Origin: Gymnorhina tibicen | Lineage: Eukaryota; Chordata; Aves; Passeriformes; Artamidae | Length of the DNA: 64,000 bases | NCBI GenBank assembly: GCA_013399875.1 | Contig: VXAZ01004636.1 | Coordinates: 2,364,596 to 2,428,595 of the forward strand | Direction of reading: 5' to 3' | Part shown: piece by piece, positions 48,401-62,100 of the stretch | Position numbering within the stretch: position 1 is the first letter of the stretch | Layout of the letters: every line of letters begins with the position of its first letter | The notes under the pieces: generated by a model | Database searches by the model: none | The model's input: the letters and a program-made list of their open reading frames with translations, nothing else | Told to the model about the DNA's origin: nothing | Translations under genes and position numbers: made by a program

Positions 48401-50390
48401 CCTGTAAGTCTTAATGAGCACAGGCAGATAAAAAGCAAGTACTGATTAATGATTTGGGTTTTGGTTTATGGATCTTTGCTATTCAAACATTCTTAAAATT
48501 AATCTCTATATAAACTCTCCCCCAAATTAAAGAAGATCATGTGGCTATTTCAAATATACATTGTTTGTACATTTAGATTGAGTTGCACCTTACAGCTGTC
48601 TTCAAGAATGGGATTTTACTGCATTATGTATTCTTTCTAAAAATCAAAAAAGGTAAAATCTCATTCTGCCCCAATAGTGAGCTCAAATATTTGTGTCATG
48701 AAAACAATGAAGGGGAAAAACTTTTTAAATTGCTTAGTAGGCTGATTAAATATAAATTGCCTTCTGAGATGTCCTTGATATCTGTCAAGCAGCCAGTAGT
48801 CTACACCTCTTACTTTCTCCAAGAGCCAGGAACTGTCCTGAAGTCTTGTTAAAAGGAGTCTGTTTTTTCTCACCTAGGTATTACTTCTCATACCTTCAGT
48901 GTCTGAAGCTCATAACTGATCTGAGCACAGAAAATCATCAGGCATCAGAAAAAATCCATCGAACTGCCTGAAACAAACGAGGATCTCTATAAGGAAGAAT
49001 TCCAGGTGAGATGTTATAATAAATCTGTATAAGAACAATGTTTTACTCAAATCTACACAGTTGAAGTTTCTTTTAGGACGGGATAGCCACAATATCAGGA
49101 AATTGTTACAAAAGACAGGAAGTGAAGGCACATGACAAATAGCTCACAAATCTCAACGTGCTTTGGTTGACAGGGTAATTTTTTTGACAAAGTTGTTCAA
49201 AATTCTTTCCATTGCAGTTTTCTGAAATGAAAACAAATTACTGAGTCCTCTTATCTTAGGAATCCCTATGGCAAAAATTTAGGTTACATTTTCAGTTTTA
49301 TCCACTGAAGTATGTCTAGGATTAATTATATACTAAAACAGTGGGTAAAATTCTCGTCTTGATGTTGAAATTGAAATTTGAGACATTACAGTGAATTTCA
49401 GGGAAAACTTTCCATTGCCAAAATTTCCTAAATAGCTTGCAACCAACTGCAAATTTCCATCTGAAACCCCAGTTCTATTGTATGAGATATTCATACAGAC
49501 ATTGGCAAAGCTACAAAGTTTAGGCTTCTGTCAAGTGGAACTACTGTAGTCATACTACAAATTTGTAATTTTGAGATAGGGACTCCAGTCTCAAGCTTAT
49601 GTGTGCTTATGTGAGGGGAATTAATAAATCTTACGAGACCCTTGCATTAAAAAAATCCCTATCAGTCTTGGAAAACAAACCACACTGTATCTTTCTGTTC
49701 TTTCTTTCTGTGTGCTTACTGATTTGTTCTGTGGCACTTCCAAGTTTCATCCCTAACTCTTGTAAGAAATCAACTGAAATTGATGCAACTTAAAGTTTGT
49801 CTCTGCATGATTAATTTTTATTCATACCTCAGTGGCAGATGTAGTGTCCATCATAATGTCAGCTCTCAAATGTCAGTAATCTCAGATCCAGTAATCAGAA
49901 CTCAAAACATCCATATTACAAGCTAACATACGAGGAGACAGTTTAGCACATGGTGACATAATAAAATAGACCAGTGCCACTTAAATAATTTTGAGTTACT
50001 AAAAATGTATACCATAAGAGTTTAGGCATTTACTTTACATGGCAGTCATCAGGAATCAAGTGTAACTAGTCTTCATAATACTGACGTTGATTTTTTTAAG
50101 ATTCATCCAACAGTAATAGCTGCTTGCTGCTAACAGCAGCTGTTCCACAGCATACGGGAGATAATTGTCAAAACCTGAATTTCAGTCTCTCTGTTATTTT
50201 GTCCATTTAAAGCACATTCTTAACCTTGGGGTGGTTTACTTCCTTTTTTTTTTTTCTTTTTTTGTGCATTTAATTTTGCATTGAGTTAATTTGTTCTACT
50301 TAAACCACGGCTTACCACAGAAAACGGGTATTCTTAACTCTGCTGGTGTAATCTTTCTCAGACATGCACAGGACAATCTGCTGAATCAAC
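45457..50390 (-). other. NRG4 5' intron or upstream region
   Basis: The start exon has an acceptor on its 5' side, so at least one non-coding first exon lies to the right, perhaps at the CpG island near 50.4-51.4 kb. No such exon could be fixed. The sequence is AT-rich with no recognised repeat or gene. Confidence 0.6.
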
Positions 50391-50391
50391 G

Positions 50392-50452
50392 TAATCCCTA
50401 ATCCGCATGGTGTAATCCTGCAGCTGCTCGCTCCGGCGCCGTTATGTAATCC
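50392..50452 (+). promoter_or_regulatory. Cluster of four TAATCC (GGATTA) homeodomain motifs
   Basis: TAATCC occurs at 50392-50397, 50399-50404, 50413-50418 and 50447-50452, all in the same orientation, at the left edge of a CpG island. This hexamer is the core site of K50 homeodomain factors (OTX, CRX, PITX, GSC). Four copies in 61 bp is far more than expected by chance. Confidence 0.55.
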
Positions 50453-50600
50453 CGGCCTCTACGGAACGGAACAGAGCACGGTGAGCACAGCGCTCTGTCG
50501 CGATCTGCCGCAGCGGCGCGGGGGTCCCACGGCCCGGCCCGGCGCGGGGGTCGCGGCGGCGGTGGCGCTGCCCCGGCGGGGGCGGGGCCGGGGGCGCCGC

Positions 50601-51379
50601 NNNNNNNNNNNNNNNNNNNNNNNNNNNNNNNNNNNNNNNNNNNNNNNNNNNNNNNNNNNNNNNNNNNNNNNNNNNNNNNNNNNNNNNNNNNNNNNNNNNN
50701 NNNNNNNNNNNNNNNNNNNNNNNNNNNNNNNNNNNNNNNNNNNNNNNNNNNNNNNNNNNNNNNNNNNNNNNNNNNNNNNNNNNNNNNNNNNNNNNNNNNN
50801 NNNNNNNNNNNNNNNNNNNNNNNNNNNNNNNNNNNNNNNNNNNNNNNNNNNNNNNNNNNNNNNNNNNNNNNNNNNNNNNNNNNNNNNNNNNNNNNNNNNN
50901 NNNNNNNNNNNNNNNNNNNNNNNNNNNNNNNNNNNNNNNNNNNNNNNNNNNNNNNNNNNNNNNNNNNNNNNNNNNNNNNNNNNNNNNNNNNNNNNNNNNN
51001 NNNNNNNNNNNNNNNNNNNNNNNNNNNNNNNNNNNNNNNNNNNNNNNNNNNNNNNNNNNNNNNNNNNNNNNNNNNNNNNNNNNNNNNNNNNNNNNNNNNN
51101 NNNNNNNNNNNNNNNNNNNNNNNNNNNNNNNNNNNNNNNNNNNNNNNNNNNNNNNNNNNNNNNNNNNNNNNNNNNNNNNNNNNNNNNNNNNNNNNNNNNN
51201 NNNNNNNNNNNNNNNNNNNNNNNNNNNNNNNNNNNNNNNNNNNNNNNNNNNNNNNNNNNNNNNNNNNNNNNNNNNNNNNNNNNNNNNNNNNNNNNNNNNN
51301 NNNNNNNNNNNNNNNNNNNNNNNNNNNNNNNNNNNNNNNNNNNNNNNNNNNNNNNNNNNNNNNNNNNNNNNNNNNNNNN
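50601..51379. other. Assembly gap, 779 N
   Basis: A run of 779 undetermined bases lies inside the CpG island. GC-rich first exons are often lost in bird assemblies, so a first exon may be hidden here. Open frames drawn through the gap are artefacts. Confidence 0.99.
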
Positions 51380-51443
51380 GCGCCTCCGGACGGGCCCAGC
51401 GGGACAACTTCTTGTGCGAGGATCCCGAATACAAGCAGCCCCG
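51380..51443 (+). other. Possible exon end at the right edge of the gap
   Basis: GC-rich sequence ends at cagccccg followed by the donor-like gtaatg. In one frame it reads ASGRAQRDNFLCEDPEYKQP, which could be coding or 5' UTR. If real it is probably the first exon of the next plus-strand gene, TMEM266 by synteny. I do not recognise the peptide. Confidence 0.25.
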
Positions 51444-54400
51444 GTAATGCCTGAGCGTGCAAGTTGCTTTTATTGTCTGTGTGTGTGCAAACCCACCCAA
51501 CGGTGGTGCCTCAGCAGTGTCTTCACCCAAGAGTACTCTGTATCTGTAAGGTGCTGCAGCGCTTCTTGGAAACCCCGTGTCCTGGAGCAGCATCACTGCT
51601 TGCCCCAACGAGAAAAGGAATAGTAGTTTCTTTTCAGGAGTTGAAATCCATTTAGAGTGCTCTTTACTAGGGAATTTTCGCTTTGCCTTCCATAAAATGT
51701 AATAAACTTAAAAGGCCTTTTTTGTTTGATTTGTAGAGGTGAAATCTAAATTGTTGGGATTGATGAGCTATAGAAGGACAGCATGTCGCAATAACTTTTC
51801 TTTAAAATAGTAGTACATGAACAGTTTCTAAGCTTGTTAGTATACTGAAGTTAGGAAAAGGTTATAGTAAACGTGTCTCCAGAATTTCCTGGTTCTTACA
51901 TGCAGGTTTAAGAGCAAACAGATCTACAAGCTCTGTATTAGAGTATGCACCTGACACTAATTGTAACAGCTGCAGAAGATTGTATGTGTAAAAGAAGTAA
52001 AATGAGTGATGGTGTAGCGGTATTTACAGCTGTGAATGCAATCAGCAGAGAGGGCTCATTTGTCTGAACGCAGGGCACCTGTCATAGGTACACAGTCAGG
52101 AACTGCTGCTCTTGGATGTGACTGTTAGGAATCCTGCTATTTTTGCAACACTTATTACTGGAATTTGCTCAAAGAGGGGTAAGCAACCTGCGTGCTTTTA
52201 ATGTGCTGTAATAACATTATTAACCAAGTGTGGATTAGATGAAACAGTACTGATAATAATTTTTTGATAGTTCCTGTGAAGATGCTGCAAATTCCTCCAG
52301 GACACTCGTAAAAGGGTTATTGTTACCACAGTCACGTTAGGTGGGGATTATAAATTAGACCGTACAGTAGTAGCACAGAGGTGCTTTGCAACAAGATACT
52401 GCGATTAGTATTGTGCAGCAAGTATCCTGTATGGGAAGATGTGTGTCTTGATGTTGTGAACAGTGTCCGTCTTGTGAGGCAGAATACTCTGTGCAGAAAA
52501 GGGGAGGACTACCTCTCATTTACAGAGGATGCGGAATAAGAAGCAAGTGTGTGCTGCTTCAAACGTGTTATGGTTCCTAAATGCTGGGAAGAGTGTGCTT
52601 ACAGTCAGTGCAGGGACTGTGTGAGCGAGGAGCCCATTCCCGAAGCAATGCACGCGCATACTCATCAAACTCATTCCTCTATGTTTCTGAACAAAGTGGA
52701 GTTTTTGCAGCTCTGTCTTGATGCTACTTACTGCAAAATTGTTTAGTGCAAGGTGGGGTTTTTGCCCGAAGGGTGAAAAGAGCTGGAAGTCGCACACAAA
52801 GTTAGATGTGGGTAGTAATTATGCTAAAGACAGCAGTGGACAAAAAAGGACATAAAGCAAGAGTACACATCAGCTATTTCAGCCACAGAACTGGAGTAGT
52901 AGGTGAGATAAAGATCTGAACTCGTGCTGGTTTATGAAAAGGTCAGTAAGAAAATTAAGATGTGAGCTACGTATGCTTGCAGTGTGAGTACCAGTGCAAG
53001 CCTGCTACTCAGCTGAAGTATTTTCAGGTCATGATTGACAGCATAAATGAAGAACATAACACGCAGTGTAGCTGTCTCCCCTCTCACTGTGCCTGTTCCC
53101 AAAGGTTAGTTGGATGTAAGCGTGATTACAGTTCTGAAGGTGCCCTGTGTGAAATGCTTGCAGCTCATTACACTTTCCCTCTTCTGGCCACCAGTACTGT
53201 TGTGCTGTTACTCCAACTTGGGTTCAGTGGTGACTCCCCAAAACCTGGCTACCTGGCAGCTTGCTGTTTGTCTCCGATGGTCTCTACACTGCGGAGTCTG
53301 ATGCTGCAGTAATATTGCATCACAGATTACTTTTAGCACGGAGGGACAGAACGAGCAAAATCTCCAGCATGATGAAGCGCATGGTTTCAGTGTTATTACA
53401 CGTGATTAGGTCCAAATTAGGAGGAGAAACTGCATTGCCCTACAAGATCCTGACATGACTAAAATTTACCTATATCATCAGTATTCGTTTAAATTAGTTG
53501 CATTACCTGGCAGTAGCACAAGAATTAATTGAATTGTGTTATGCAGGACAAAACTGCATATTTTATCAGAGCAACAAATGAGGTGTTACTTCAGTTATAG
53601 TGGCGCTCAGCTAAACTGCTTCCTGGACAATGGGATTAACTAACAGAAAAAATACTCTATGAGCACTGCAGAATCAATATTGACATGGGAGACTGAGCTG
53701 GACTCCTTTCTGCCGCATGTGTTAACATCAAAAGTGTCCAATAAGTGCTATTTGAAGAATCTACATTGCCAGTTGGTATATGACAGGAAGACTGAGATTT
53801 GATTCCTCCTTTTCCTCGCCACACTGGTTCTAGAGTGATATGGTGTGGTGCTGAAAGGCGTTTGCCACTCTCTGGTTAGGTTCAGTAATACAAGGGGTAA
53901 GTCTGGAATCAGTGGTGTTGGAAAATGGGGAGTTTTGGATCTTTTTACTTGGAAAAAAATTCTGAACTTTTGGGAGTATTTTTGTAGTGTAGGTGGATAT
54001 GAGCATACTTGGTGAAATGCCATCTTCAAGAGAAAAATAGTAAAAAAATAGTGAAAAGTTGGCTTCTTATTACTCTGGGGTAGAACCTTGCTGTTGTTCA
54101 TTCTTTGGCTCTAGAGTTTCTGTGCAAGGTGAATTGAAACCTTTTTTCCTCCAAATTCTTAGCTGGCGTGTTGTGGGCAGCACCAGGGTTACGCGTCAGT
54201 CTCTGTCATATTTCAGCCCACGCATTTGCTGGGCTTAGGATTTGGTGTGACAAGTTCATGTATTAGGGTTTAATTCTTAATTTAGTTATAAGGTCCCAAT
54301 GAGGTCTGTTATCTCCATGTAATCTCCTTGAAATCACTGGGTTTGCATTAATAGAGTGAGGTCAGGCCTTCTTGTAAATTCAGGTAGCAATGGAGGTTTT

Positions 54401-56093
54401 CTAATGATACTTGTGTCATCAACTAAGCATTGTAAAATGCAACATTGGCTTATTTCTTGCCTTATTCCTCTGTCTCACTTGCATTTTATCATGTCTAGGG
54501 TTTGGAGTTGCTTTGATGTGTTTCAACTAAAATTTCTTTGTGGCAATTATTGTATCTTTTCTTGCATCTGTAAAGCACTGTGTGCGCCTAGAGCATTACA
54601 CACAAATGAAATGACATTTGAAAACGTATGTTTAAATACATTGGTTGCAGAATTAGACCTGTAAGTCAGCAGATACCTGATTTAGGGTTGTGCAGATACA
54701 GTTCAGTGTTACGAGCCACCCTGGTCACAGAATGAGGCAATGATTTGCAGGAAAAGTAGTATGTGATCTTAATAGTTGAGAGGAGGATTAATGCAAATGG
54801 AGCTAAAGTAATATGCTGTTTTAAATGTGGTGCTTCCTAATTTTCAAGAGCTTTACTTTCAGCCCAAATAACCTTCTTGCAAAACAGTTTGTAACATGGA
54901 ACCTCTTGGTCTTGGTAGGCTTAGCCCCGTTTGGTTGGTTGGTCGGTCGGTTTGGGGTTTTTTTTGTAAAATTACACTACATGGAGGTATTAACTTCCCT
55001 TGTTGACCTTAAAAAATCCCCAAATAGGATTTGACCCTTTAGTGGTGATTTCTAATTCAGGTAATTGCCTTACTTGGTAAGGTTGTTACTTGATGAGTGG
55101 GGGAATGACCTGTGGGTTCTGTGCTTTGTGTAGGGAAACAACAGGTGAAGTCTGACCTGTTTCATCCTCCTTTCTCCTCTCTGTCCTGCCTCTGCTTTCT
55201 AGCTTCAGCAGCCTGCTGGTGCTCACAGCACACTGCCTTTGTTCTGTCAAAGCCACGAGGTGCTCAGCCTTTGTGTACAGGGAGTTCAAGTCTTTTTGGA
55301 TTGGTTTTTGAGAGGCCACCAAACACTTGATTAAAAAAAAAGCAAGCAGGCGTAGGAAAACAGTTCAGTTTAACTTGAATGGATTGCCATGAGACAAAGA
55401 GCATCTCTGCTGTTCCAGGGAACTTCAAAGGCTGCCTGCAGATGAGGCAAGTGTCAGAGCTTCTCAAAAAAGTTGTGAAAGTCTTTGTAGTGGAAAGTGT
55501 TATGTGTCTGATATTTAAGTGTGCCTACCAGCTTTTTCCACTAATAGAAAATGAAAATGCTTGTATAAAAATAGCAAAATACAAGTTTTATTGAAGTTAG
55601 TAAGACTTTTGCTGTTGAATTATTTTATCATTTTTCCTTCAATGCTTTTGTTCAAGTTTATCAAATAATTTCTTACAGAAAAGCAGCCATTTGGACTACC
55701 AGTCAATTTAGCTGGTGGTACAAATGTAAAGACAGCTCTTCTTTAAGTGAACTAAAGAGCTCCTGTCTGTAATAATTAAAGTTAGCAAACATACAGGATG
55801 TAAACATGAGGCATGTGGTGTGTCTCAGCAAGCAGTCCATAATTTTTGTCTGTATGTAATAGCTGCCTGGATTTTACAACCCACATATAGTAAATAATTG
55901 CATTTTTATCTGGAATGATAAAAGTAGAGACAGCTTTGAAAGCAACTTTTTGAAAAGGAAGTGAGATATGGATCAAGGTTCATATGTTAATTGCACAAGT
56001 ATATATAAAAAAAGCCAATCTGAAAGATTTTTCTTGCACATATTTGCTGGTTTTCTTCTGTTACCAGCAGCTGCCACCTCCAGAAATCTGAAT

Positions 56094-56127
<34 letters not shown>

Positions 56128-59100
56128 CTTCTGTTCAGTCTTAAGAAGAAGAACTTTCAGAGCAGGGGCAGTAGTGTAATTAAATAGATATGTTTAACTT
56201 GGAAAGGTGTTATTTTTAGGACTAGCTCAAAAGGGCAGGTACTCCTTGGAGACATTATAATATGGCCAGATTATCTGCTCCAACTAAAGAGCAGTACAAG
56301 ACATGGGCAGCATCAAGGTTTACTTAAAAGTTTTTGACACGTGTTACCTCTGGGCAAAAAAAAAATTGAGTGGAGGCTGCAGAGTGGGCACAACTTCTGA
56401 GCCTCTGGGCTCTTGGTGCTTCATGGGAAAGAGTGCAGCTTCCAGAGAGGCTGCCCTGTGGAGGGATGTCCTTGTTCCCTCACTTTCTCAGGGCCATGCT
56501 GATGCTGGTTCTCTTCTCCGTGCTTGTACACTGGCTCCTCTCAGGAATTCACCACTGCTGGCTGGAGCACAGAGATGCACCCGCCCAGCAAGGATTGTGC
56601 TGGAGACAGCAGCTGTTCTGAGCTGCCCTAATCACTGCTCCCCTGAATTTAGATCCTGAGGTACCAGGAGCAGGGAAGTTTGTGCATGCTTCTGGTAGGA
56701 AAGGGTGTGTACATGAATTAATGGGCATACTGCAGAGATATTTTTCTCCCTACTCTCTGTTCTTTTTTTGTGGTTCACATTTGCTCACTTTTCCACCTCT
56801 GAGCAAAGGGGAGCATATGGCAGTGTGCTGTCCATCTGGTTGCCACTTACTGTGAAATGATTATGCAGGCAAATTTGGCCCCATCTTGAATTTCTTAGGG
56901 AGGTAAAACTGTTACTAGAATGACAGCTGAAGTGTTTATACTGAGCTGTAAATGTGAATTAAGCACAGAACGAACACAAAGGGCTCTTCCTGAATATTTT
57001 CAATCTTCAACATAAAAAACCCCAACTTGTGCTATGCTAGTATTTAAAGCAAATAAGGCTGGGATTCTCATTGTGAACAGTAGACTCTTCAAGTACAGAT
57101 AAAAGACAAGTCCTGTCCCAGAGGATTTGCAGTCTAAATACATTTTAATGAGAATATAGTCAACGGTGACAGATGCTTAGGAAAACCTTAGTTATATAGG
57201 TAATACTGTATGTATGTCATGAAAAATTCCGTTGACATTTTTGCATCCTAGCACAAGCTTGTCACAGAGTCTACTGAAACGCACAGCAGATGTTAATTCA
57301 AGTCCTATGCATTTTGGGTATACCCAGGTATTTCTTGTTTACCTGCATATCAAGGATCAACACTGGCAAAGAGAAGTCTTGCTGTCTTTGGCACCATGAG
57401 TGTGCGTACATTTATGTTATCACATTTCACACTGCAAACATTGAAGTAGTAAAAACCTAGCTTTCCTCTAGTTATCTAAAGGAGTACCACTGAAAAAAAC
57501 AATTAGGTGATATTTATGCTGTAATATTCTGATATCTTACCTGCAGACAAGAGTACCGGCTAAAGTATTTTTTAAATTCGATTTGTTTTATACTTAGGAG
57601 GGCTAACTTTTGTACATTTTCTATTTTATAAGTCAAGAGCTTGTTTTTCATGTAGCCACATGGAAAAGTCTGTATTTTTTAAAATTGGAACAGGTGGCTA
57701 TACAAGTAGAAAATAAGTCAGAGGAAAGTAATTTATCTGAAACAATCTTCCGCGCTGTTTGGATCGGGCATCCTCATTTTTGATTGTTACATGCGTATTT
57801 ATTATGTAGTACTGCTGCAGTGATTCCACTGTGATACGTAATATGAAACTGCTGAAAAAAAGTGGACTGAAAAGAATTTTGTCTTTGTGGAGGAGAGTGG
57901 CTAGAGCTTGTTCACTGCATTCTTTAAAGTTTACATTTTGTTTTGAACAAAAGTGGTCAAGTGTTTAAATATTGTAAGCATTGAGACGTTTTGCCTCTTC
58001 TCCTGCAAGAGCCTATATAAAGGACTGTAAATAGCTTTCTGAAAAACTTTTATTCTGTACTGCAACATGCAATGAGAGAAGTTCATTTTAAATTTAAAAA
58101 AAAATCCTGAGTTTGAGACTTACTCCGAAGGAACAGTTTTTGAACAGATATTCTGTGCGTTAGTGTGTCTTCCAAGTATTTTAAAATGGCAATTCAACCC
58201 TCAGTACACAGCTGTGAAACCAGGCTGACGGTGGGAATTCTGAGTAGATTTGGGAAGGAGGAAATATTTCATGGCTTGTATTAGAGTCTCATGAGAGCTG
58301 TGGCCTATCTATCGGTGATCTGTAGCCAAGACCTGTTGTAGCAGCACTGAGGGCAGCCGGCTCTTCTGGCTGAAACTGAATGCCAGGGTCTGCTAAATCA
58401 CTGCTGAGCTGCACCTTGCACTACTTTGTTGAATGACTTGTGCTCTGTGGAATTTTTTTCCAGTTCAAAAGAAGAAGGAAAAAAGGAGGGGTGGCACAGA
58501 AAAATTCAAAGCTTTTCTTTTAGCCGCAGTTCTTTAGCTCAGAACATCGGAGCATACTTCCTGAGTAGTAGTTGGGGTTTTTAAATGCATGGTGTCGTAT
58601 GACTTGTATTGAAGTTTTCTGAAATATATTTTATTCAGCAGTTTGTTGTAGGATAAATCTGTGATGGGTCTAAATGTGACATGCTGAGTGGGATTCGTGG
58701 ACATCTTCACCAAACTTGTCTCCCTGCTATTGGTTTTTAATGTGAAAATGAGGAAGAATTCCTTTAGTAGTTTGCTTCTCATGAGATAAAAGAAACTGGT
58801 AAGGCAGTTTCTCTCTGGTTTTATAAGTCAGCATAGTCAGCACAGTGACTCCTGAGACTAACATTTGAAAAAGATTCTGTTTAGTTAAAGATTCTAAAGG
58901 TTTTTAGTTAATGATACTGTCCATCTTCCTGCATCTATTATTCTGCTGTAGAAAAAGAAGTGACTGTTGTGCAGGTAAAAACCCATGGTTCTAGCTAAGT
59001 AAGAGACTATAACAGTTGTCTTGAAGTGCTGCTTTTAGGCTGGTACCCCGGCTTCATATCCTGCCAGAAGGCAGGAGTTTTGATGTGTAAATGAAGGTAT

Positions 59101-62100
59101 TCTTTGAAATGCTGGGAAGGCCTGGAGTGCCAGGCAAAGGATTCCCTCAACAGCCCAAGGAATAGGAGCTCAAGGACTATTACAACCCTTTGAATCTCAG
59201 CTACGGACTGTCCAGTTGTAAGGGTGATATTTGGTTTATTTTTTAATTACATTCTCTTTTGATTAAAAATGTTCGTCAGTAGCTCCCTTGTCTCCCTTGT
59301 GTTTTTCTGAAATTTGTGAGCGATGGAAAGAAACTTGGTCTTTTTTCCATTAGCAGCTGGATGTTTTACCCAGTCTGACTGCACCGCTTCATTCTGAAGC
59401 GAAGATAGGCTTGTTGCTTTTGAAGAACTTCTTTCAGTATAAGATGATTTCCCTTTTTGGGGGGAAGGGACTGCAGTCCAAGTAGCTGGTAGCCTGCCAA
59501 GGCCCGAATCTGAAAGCACTGGGAACAGTGAACTAGCGAACAAAGACTAATTGGTTATTTGCTTGATGCATTTAGAAGTGCATCCAGGTCTCGGAGTGCC
59601 CAGGTGACTGGCAGCAACTGGTATCTGATTGATGTTTGCTGGGTTAAATGAAGGAAGTGTTATCTCTAGTGAGAAGTGTTCCACAGCTTCATCTAAGAAC
59701 ACTGGTGCTTTCACGGGCTGCCTTGATGGAGAGATTTCATGGACTGAGTGAACACCTGAAGTCAGCGAGCTTTCTTCTGCTTCGTGCCTCCAAATAAGGA
59801 TTAAGGTACATGGGACTAATTGTCTGGGAAATACAGGCTTGCACAGTTCATTTTGTCAAGAGAGGGCGGACTTTATGCCCTAGTGCCTGTGTATTTCACA
59901 AGCTTTAAAAATCACTTTTAAATGTACTCCCTTTTTGTTGGTGGCTGTGTGTGGGGCAGGAGCTTTCTCTCCTGGTAATACCTAATGAAATTAAATGCTT
60001 ATCTTGGTTATAACGCTATCATAAGGCAATGCCAAGTGTTCTGTCCTAGAATGAAGATAGACAAAAGGGAAGGCCAGTGTTCAAATTACTAAATTATAAA
60101 ATGGAGGATTCGGTATTGGAAGAAAAACGGATAGCGGTGGTACTTTCCTTCCCTAGATGGGCATCTGATCTTGGAGCTTTTATTGGTTGTGTTTAAAGGG
60201 TTTAGCAAAGCAGTTCAGTCTGCAAAAGACTGTTTTTCTCTTAGTTTCACTGAGTATATAAAGCACACTGCATGAACAACATTTGGCAGGAGAAGAGCAA
60301 AATGTATCTGAAACCTTTAATTATATACTGTAGGCAGCTCTGTCTAGGTCAGAAGACACCATATTATCAAATAACATATTGCAGGCATTCAGAACTTGCA
60401 CAGTAGCTTGATTATTCTGTGAATAATTGGTCTTTGTTAAGCAGATAATGGCACTGTTTGCATTCAGAGCCTAGGTTTGAAGTACATGACATAGAATATT
60501 TGTATTTTAAATCATCTGTTATCCAGCTGATGTAAGAACTAAATAGAACAGAGTTCAGTAGAAGCTTTTAGGATGGCAGACTGCCTCTTCTGCTATGCAC
60601 GTCTCACTGACTGTTATCATACCTGCAGTTCTGAACGTGTTGAAGAGATTTTTTTAATTGGATTTAGTTTTATATGGGTGTTTGCAGCAATGCTTGGGAC
60701 CATATAGACTGTTTAAACATAGACTGTATTAAAAACCAAACCAAACAGAAAATGCCCTGAAGAATGAAACAGTTTAGAAGCTTCCCAAACTGCTTGTGGG
60801 CAGAAAGGGAAGAAAATAAATAGTGAAGGAGAACAAGTGTATGATTAAGACAGGCAAATAGGATTTATGAGAGAAATGGCATGTTTTTCTCTGTCACACA
60901 CCACACCTTATTTTGCTTATCTAGAGGAGAGAAAGTATTTCTGCCTTATGAATATTTACTTAGGCTTTTTAATCCTTAAGGATCCCAAGGTGGAATATGA
61001 AATTATTGACTGCAGTGTCAATAGCTGATAATTTTTACAAGTATGTCAGAGTATGAGCTCAAGTAAGTTTGCACGTTCCTCTGGGCACTCATTTATGTAA
61101 GCTTATGCTTGGAGGTAACTGTCAGCTTGGTAGAATCCCCAGTGCTACGGTACTCTGTTTTGTACAGGCTGGGGAGCAGGTGATGATGAACAGACCTTTT
61201 TCATCTGGATTTTATCTTACTTTCTTTTTCCCAAGATGGAGTTTAAAAGAAAAGCAGTAAGGTGATAAAATTATTGCCTTAAAGGACAACAAAAGTGATC
61301 AAACCCACTCAAAGTAATGGGTTTTTGTATCAAGTGCAGCACAGTCAGCTAATCAAAACACATGTTCTCTATCTGACTGTTTAGCCTGCAGAAGATCAGC
61401 CTGCCTTGCAGTAGAGAAGTTGTATTTTCCGTATGAGCTGAATGCCCATTTGAGCTGTGATCAGCACTCTGCCTTCCCTAAGGAGATGGTAGTGATTGTA
61501 GCATTTATCATACATAAAGGAATCTGTCTTGCTCTATATATCTGCCAAAAGACATGTGAAAAATAGAGACCAAGGCAGCAGCATCCATGATCTCAGTAAC
61601 CCCTCAGACAACAAGACTGATGGTGAACTAAGGAAATCACTTCTCCACTTCTCATGCGAGCCCCATATTTAGCCACAGCAATAGTTTTGAATTGGGCTAA
61701 TTTAGAAGCCTGTCTGTAAAGGAATCTGCTAGCAGAATATTGGCTGAAAGGTTTGTGTAGGGCATGAAGCTGTTGACCTGTGCTGCAGAGACATGAACCT
61801 CCAGGTGAAAACAAATTCTTGTTCCCACCAGAAATCGAGTACCTGGATAGAATGCTGTGGCTTACATTAAAAATGGTTACTTGAAAATTAAATGACATAG
61901 CGGGCAAGTGTTGGCATTGTTGGTGTTCAAGGAAAAATTGTAGTGCATACCAGTGTTTTAATAAAAGCAGGGAGTTTTTCTGGATTATTTAGGATTGAAA
62001 AAAGCACAGAATGTAATGCATGTTCTGCTGTCATCAAGCAGCCCTGTGACTGAAGCAGAGACATGAAACCAAGGGCTAAAGTTCTATTTAGGGAAGGAAA

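Larger units (their letters stand above)
50430..51443. promoter_or_regulatory. CpG island interrupted by assembly gap; probable promoter
   Basis: The sequence turns abruptly GC- and CpG-rich at 50430-50600 (ggcccggcccggcgcg, ggggcggggccggg) and remains so after the gap at 51380-51445. It lies upstream of NRG4 on the minus strand and, by human synteny, upstream of TMEM266 on the plus strand. It may be a shared bidirectional promoter or serve only one of them. Direction cannot be proved here. Confidence 0.6.

Noticed and set aside
50398..51623. Three open frames of 354-388 codons across the gap
   Set aside because: Most of each translation is undetermined sequence, so the frame is an artefact of the N run.
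52962..53312. 116-codon Cys-rich plus-strand frame that vaguely recalls a zinc finger at its start
   Set aside because: The spacing of Cys and His does not complete a C2H2 finger, there is no repeat of the motif, and the start is not ATG.
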